From: Prochlorococcus marinus | GTDB taxonomy: Bacteria; Cyanobacteriota; Cyanobacteriia; PCC-6307; Cyanobiaceae | Length of the DNA: 64,000 bases | Direction of reading: 5' to 3' | Assembly (NCBI RefSeq): GCF_001180305.1 | Contig: NZ_CVSX01000039.1 | Coordinates: 1 to 64,000, forward strand | In this document: positions 63,124 through 64,000 of the stretch, in pieces | Layout: each line of letters opens with the position of its first letter | Position numbering within the stretch: position 1 is the stretch's first letter | Translations under genes and position numbers: made by a program | Notes under the pieces: model-generated | Seen by the model: the letters and a program-made list of their open reading frames with translations, nothing else | Databases searched by the model: none | Told to the model about the DNA's origin: nothing

Positions 63124-64000
63124 ATGGGGATCCCTCTGGAATCTGCGAAGAGCTCTTCAGATGATAATTTTGATGAGCCAAGATTACCAAACACTGCGGG
63201 CACATCTCGCAAAACAAAATCCAATCTAACTGCAAAACAGAGTCAAAAAAAATCTGGAAGACTAGCTTCAGATTCTATTGGCCACTACTTAAGTAGTATT
63301 GGAAGAGTGCCACTTCTAACTCCAGCAGAGGAAATAGAATTAGCTCATCATGTTCAAAACATGAAGAAATTGCTACAAATTCCTGAAACTGATAGAACTC
63401 AACGCAATCTTTACCAAATAAAAATTGGCAAAAGAGCTAGAGATAGAATGATGGCGGCTAATTTAAGACTAGTAGTCTCCGTTGCAAAAAAATACCAGAA
63501 CCAAGGGCTGGAATTATTAGACCTTGTCCAAGAAGGAGCAATTGGCCTAGAAAGAGCTGTAGATAAATTTGACCCCGCTATGGGATATAAATTCTCAACT
63601 TATGCTTACTGGTGGATAAGACAAGGGATGACGAGAGCTATTGACAACAGTGCAAGAACAATCCGTTTACCTATTCACATAAGTGAAAAACTATCCAAAA
63701 TGAGAAGAGTGTCTAGAGAATTATCACATAAATTTGGCAGACAACCTACTAGATTGGAAATGGCAATTGAAATGGGAATTGATCAAAAAGATTTAGAAGA
63801 TTTAATTTCTCAAAGTGCTCCTTGCGCCTCCCTTGATGCTCATGCAAGAGGAGAAGAAGACAGAAGTACGCTAGGAGAGCTTATACCTGATCCGAACTGC
63901 GAGGAGCCTATGGAGGGCATGGATAGAACTATCCAAAAAGAACATTTAGGAACTTGGCTAGCTCAATTAAATGAAAGAGAGCAAAAAATTATGAAGCTCA
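63124..64000 (+). CDS. RpoD/SigA-family group-2 sigma factor (cut by window end)
   Basis: The frame is open to the right edge; 292 codons are visible. After a short variable N-terminus (MGIPLESAKSSSDDNFDEP) comes region 1.2 (DSIGHYLSSIGRVPLLTPAEE), region 2 with ANLRLVVSVAKKYQNQGLELLDLVQEG and AVDKFDPAMGYKFSTYAYWWIRQGMTRAI (read as shorter blocks KFSTYAYWWIRQ), then NSARTIRLPIHISEKL of region 3. Region 1.1 is absent, so a group-2, non-essential sigma is likely; Prochlorococcus has several. Region 4 lies beyond the window. Start ATG 63124 chosen for its spacing from AGGAGG; GTG 63121 is possible. Confidence 0.93.
   Translation, partial: MGIPLESAKSSSDDNFDEPRLPNTAGTSRKTKSNLTAKQSQKKSGRLASDSIGHYLSSIGRVPLLTPAEEIELAHHVQNMKKLLQIPETDRTQRNLYQIKIGKRARDRMMAANLRLVVSVAKKYQNQGLELLDLVQEGAIGLERAVDKFDPAMGYKFSTYAYWWIRQGMTRAIDNSARTIRLPIHISEKLSKMRRVSRELSHKFGRQPTRLEMAIEMGIDQKDLEDLISQSAPCASLDAHARGEEDRSTLGELIPDPNCEEPMEGMDRTIQKEHLGTWLAQLNEREQKIMKL

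Overview
The window is a chromosomal segment of a marine picocyanobacterium, almost certainly a high-light-adapted Prochlorococcus. The evidence is strongly AT-rich DNA, very tight gene packing (no gap over about 210 bases), a photosystem II gene (psbZ), plastid-type genes (ycf23, a Ycf21/DUF98 chorismate lyase), the sulfolipid genes sqdB/sqdX, and a gene order typical of this group (tig-clpP-clpX-dnaX opposite asd-dapA-rnj). Nearly everything is housekeeping. I see no CRISPR array, prophage, insertion sequence, rRNA or recognisable defence system.

Layout. 0-1.2 kb: an accessory-looking edge with a GNAT acetyltransferase, a 55-base perfect inverted copy of part of it at the very left end, and a SnoaL/NTF2-like protein. 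1.2-5.6 kb: tRNA-Gly(GCC), ribH, psbZ, mutS, cobH. 5.6-12.4 kb: holA, lysC, uvrB, ycf23, tilS. 12.4-22 kb: rnj, dapA, asd on the minus strand and tig, clpP, clpX, dnaX on the plus strand. 22-29.4 kb: a processive family-2 glycosyltransferase beside a SpoIID-like envelope protein, rpmI-rplT, a TPR protein, thiG, and sqdB-sqdX. 29.4-35.2 kb (minus): a small unknown gene, gcvP, gcvH, a PLP-dependent lyase-like gene, and an HTH-like protein divergent from a fatty-acid desaturase. 36-40.7 kb: rplI, dnaB, mnmG, chorismate lyase. 40.7-44.6 kb: less conserved genes, namely a charged protein, an SprT-like protein, an anchored small protein, an ATP-dependent DNA ligase of phage-like type, a 50-residue small ORF and a TVP38/DedA-type membrane protein. 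44.6-53.5 kb: valS, an IscA/HesB-like protein, tRNA-Val(UAC), mazG, speE, speB, gcvT, aspS. 53.6-62.9 kb: pyrG, queE-queC-pabB-pabC, cobA (minus), an MFS transporter overlapping ppk1. 63.1 kb to the end: a group-2 sigma factor cut by the window edge.

How the genes fit together. asd and dapA (with lysC 7 kb away) carry aspartate towards lysine. gcvP and gcvH, with gcvT 17 kb away, are three parts of glycine cleavage. speB and speE convert agmatine to putrescine and then to spermidine. sqdB and sqdX make sulfolipid, the phosphorus-free membrane lipid. queE-queC and pabB-pabC sit in one overlapping run; the deazapurine and pterin branches both draw on the product of GTP cyclohydrolase I. clpP-clpX and tig handle protein quality control. 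mutS, uvrB, holA, dnaX, dnaB and the ligase are the replication and repair genes.

The points I find most worth following are: (1) QxxLF peptides like the beta-clamp-binding motif at the extreme N-termini of both MutS and the extra ATP-dependent ligase; (2) an A-AAA-AAA slippery heptamer in dnaX whose -1 frame stops to give a 428-residue gamma-sized product; (3) an in-frame coding-like extension upstream of the chorismate lyase ATG; (4) an HTH-like protein divergent from the desaturase; (5) the inverted repeat at the left edge, which may be biology or an amplification/assembly chimera. All are inferences from reading; nothing was searched or computed beyond hand translation.
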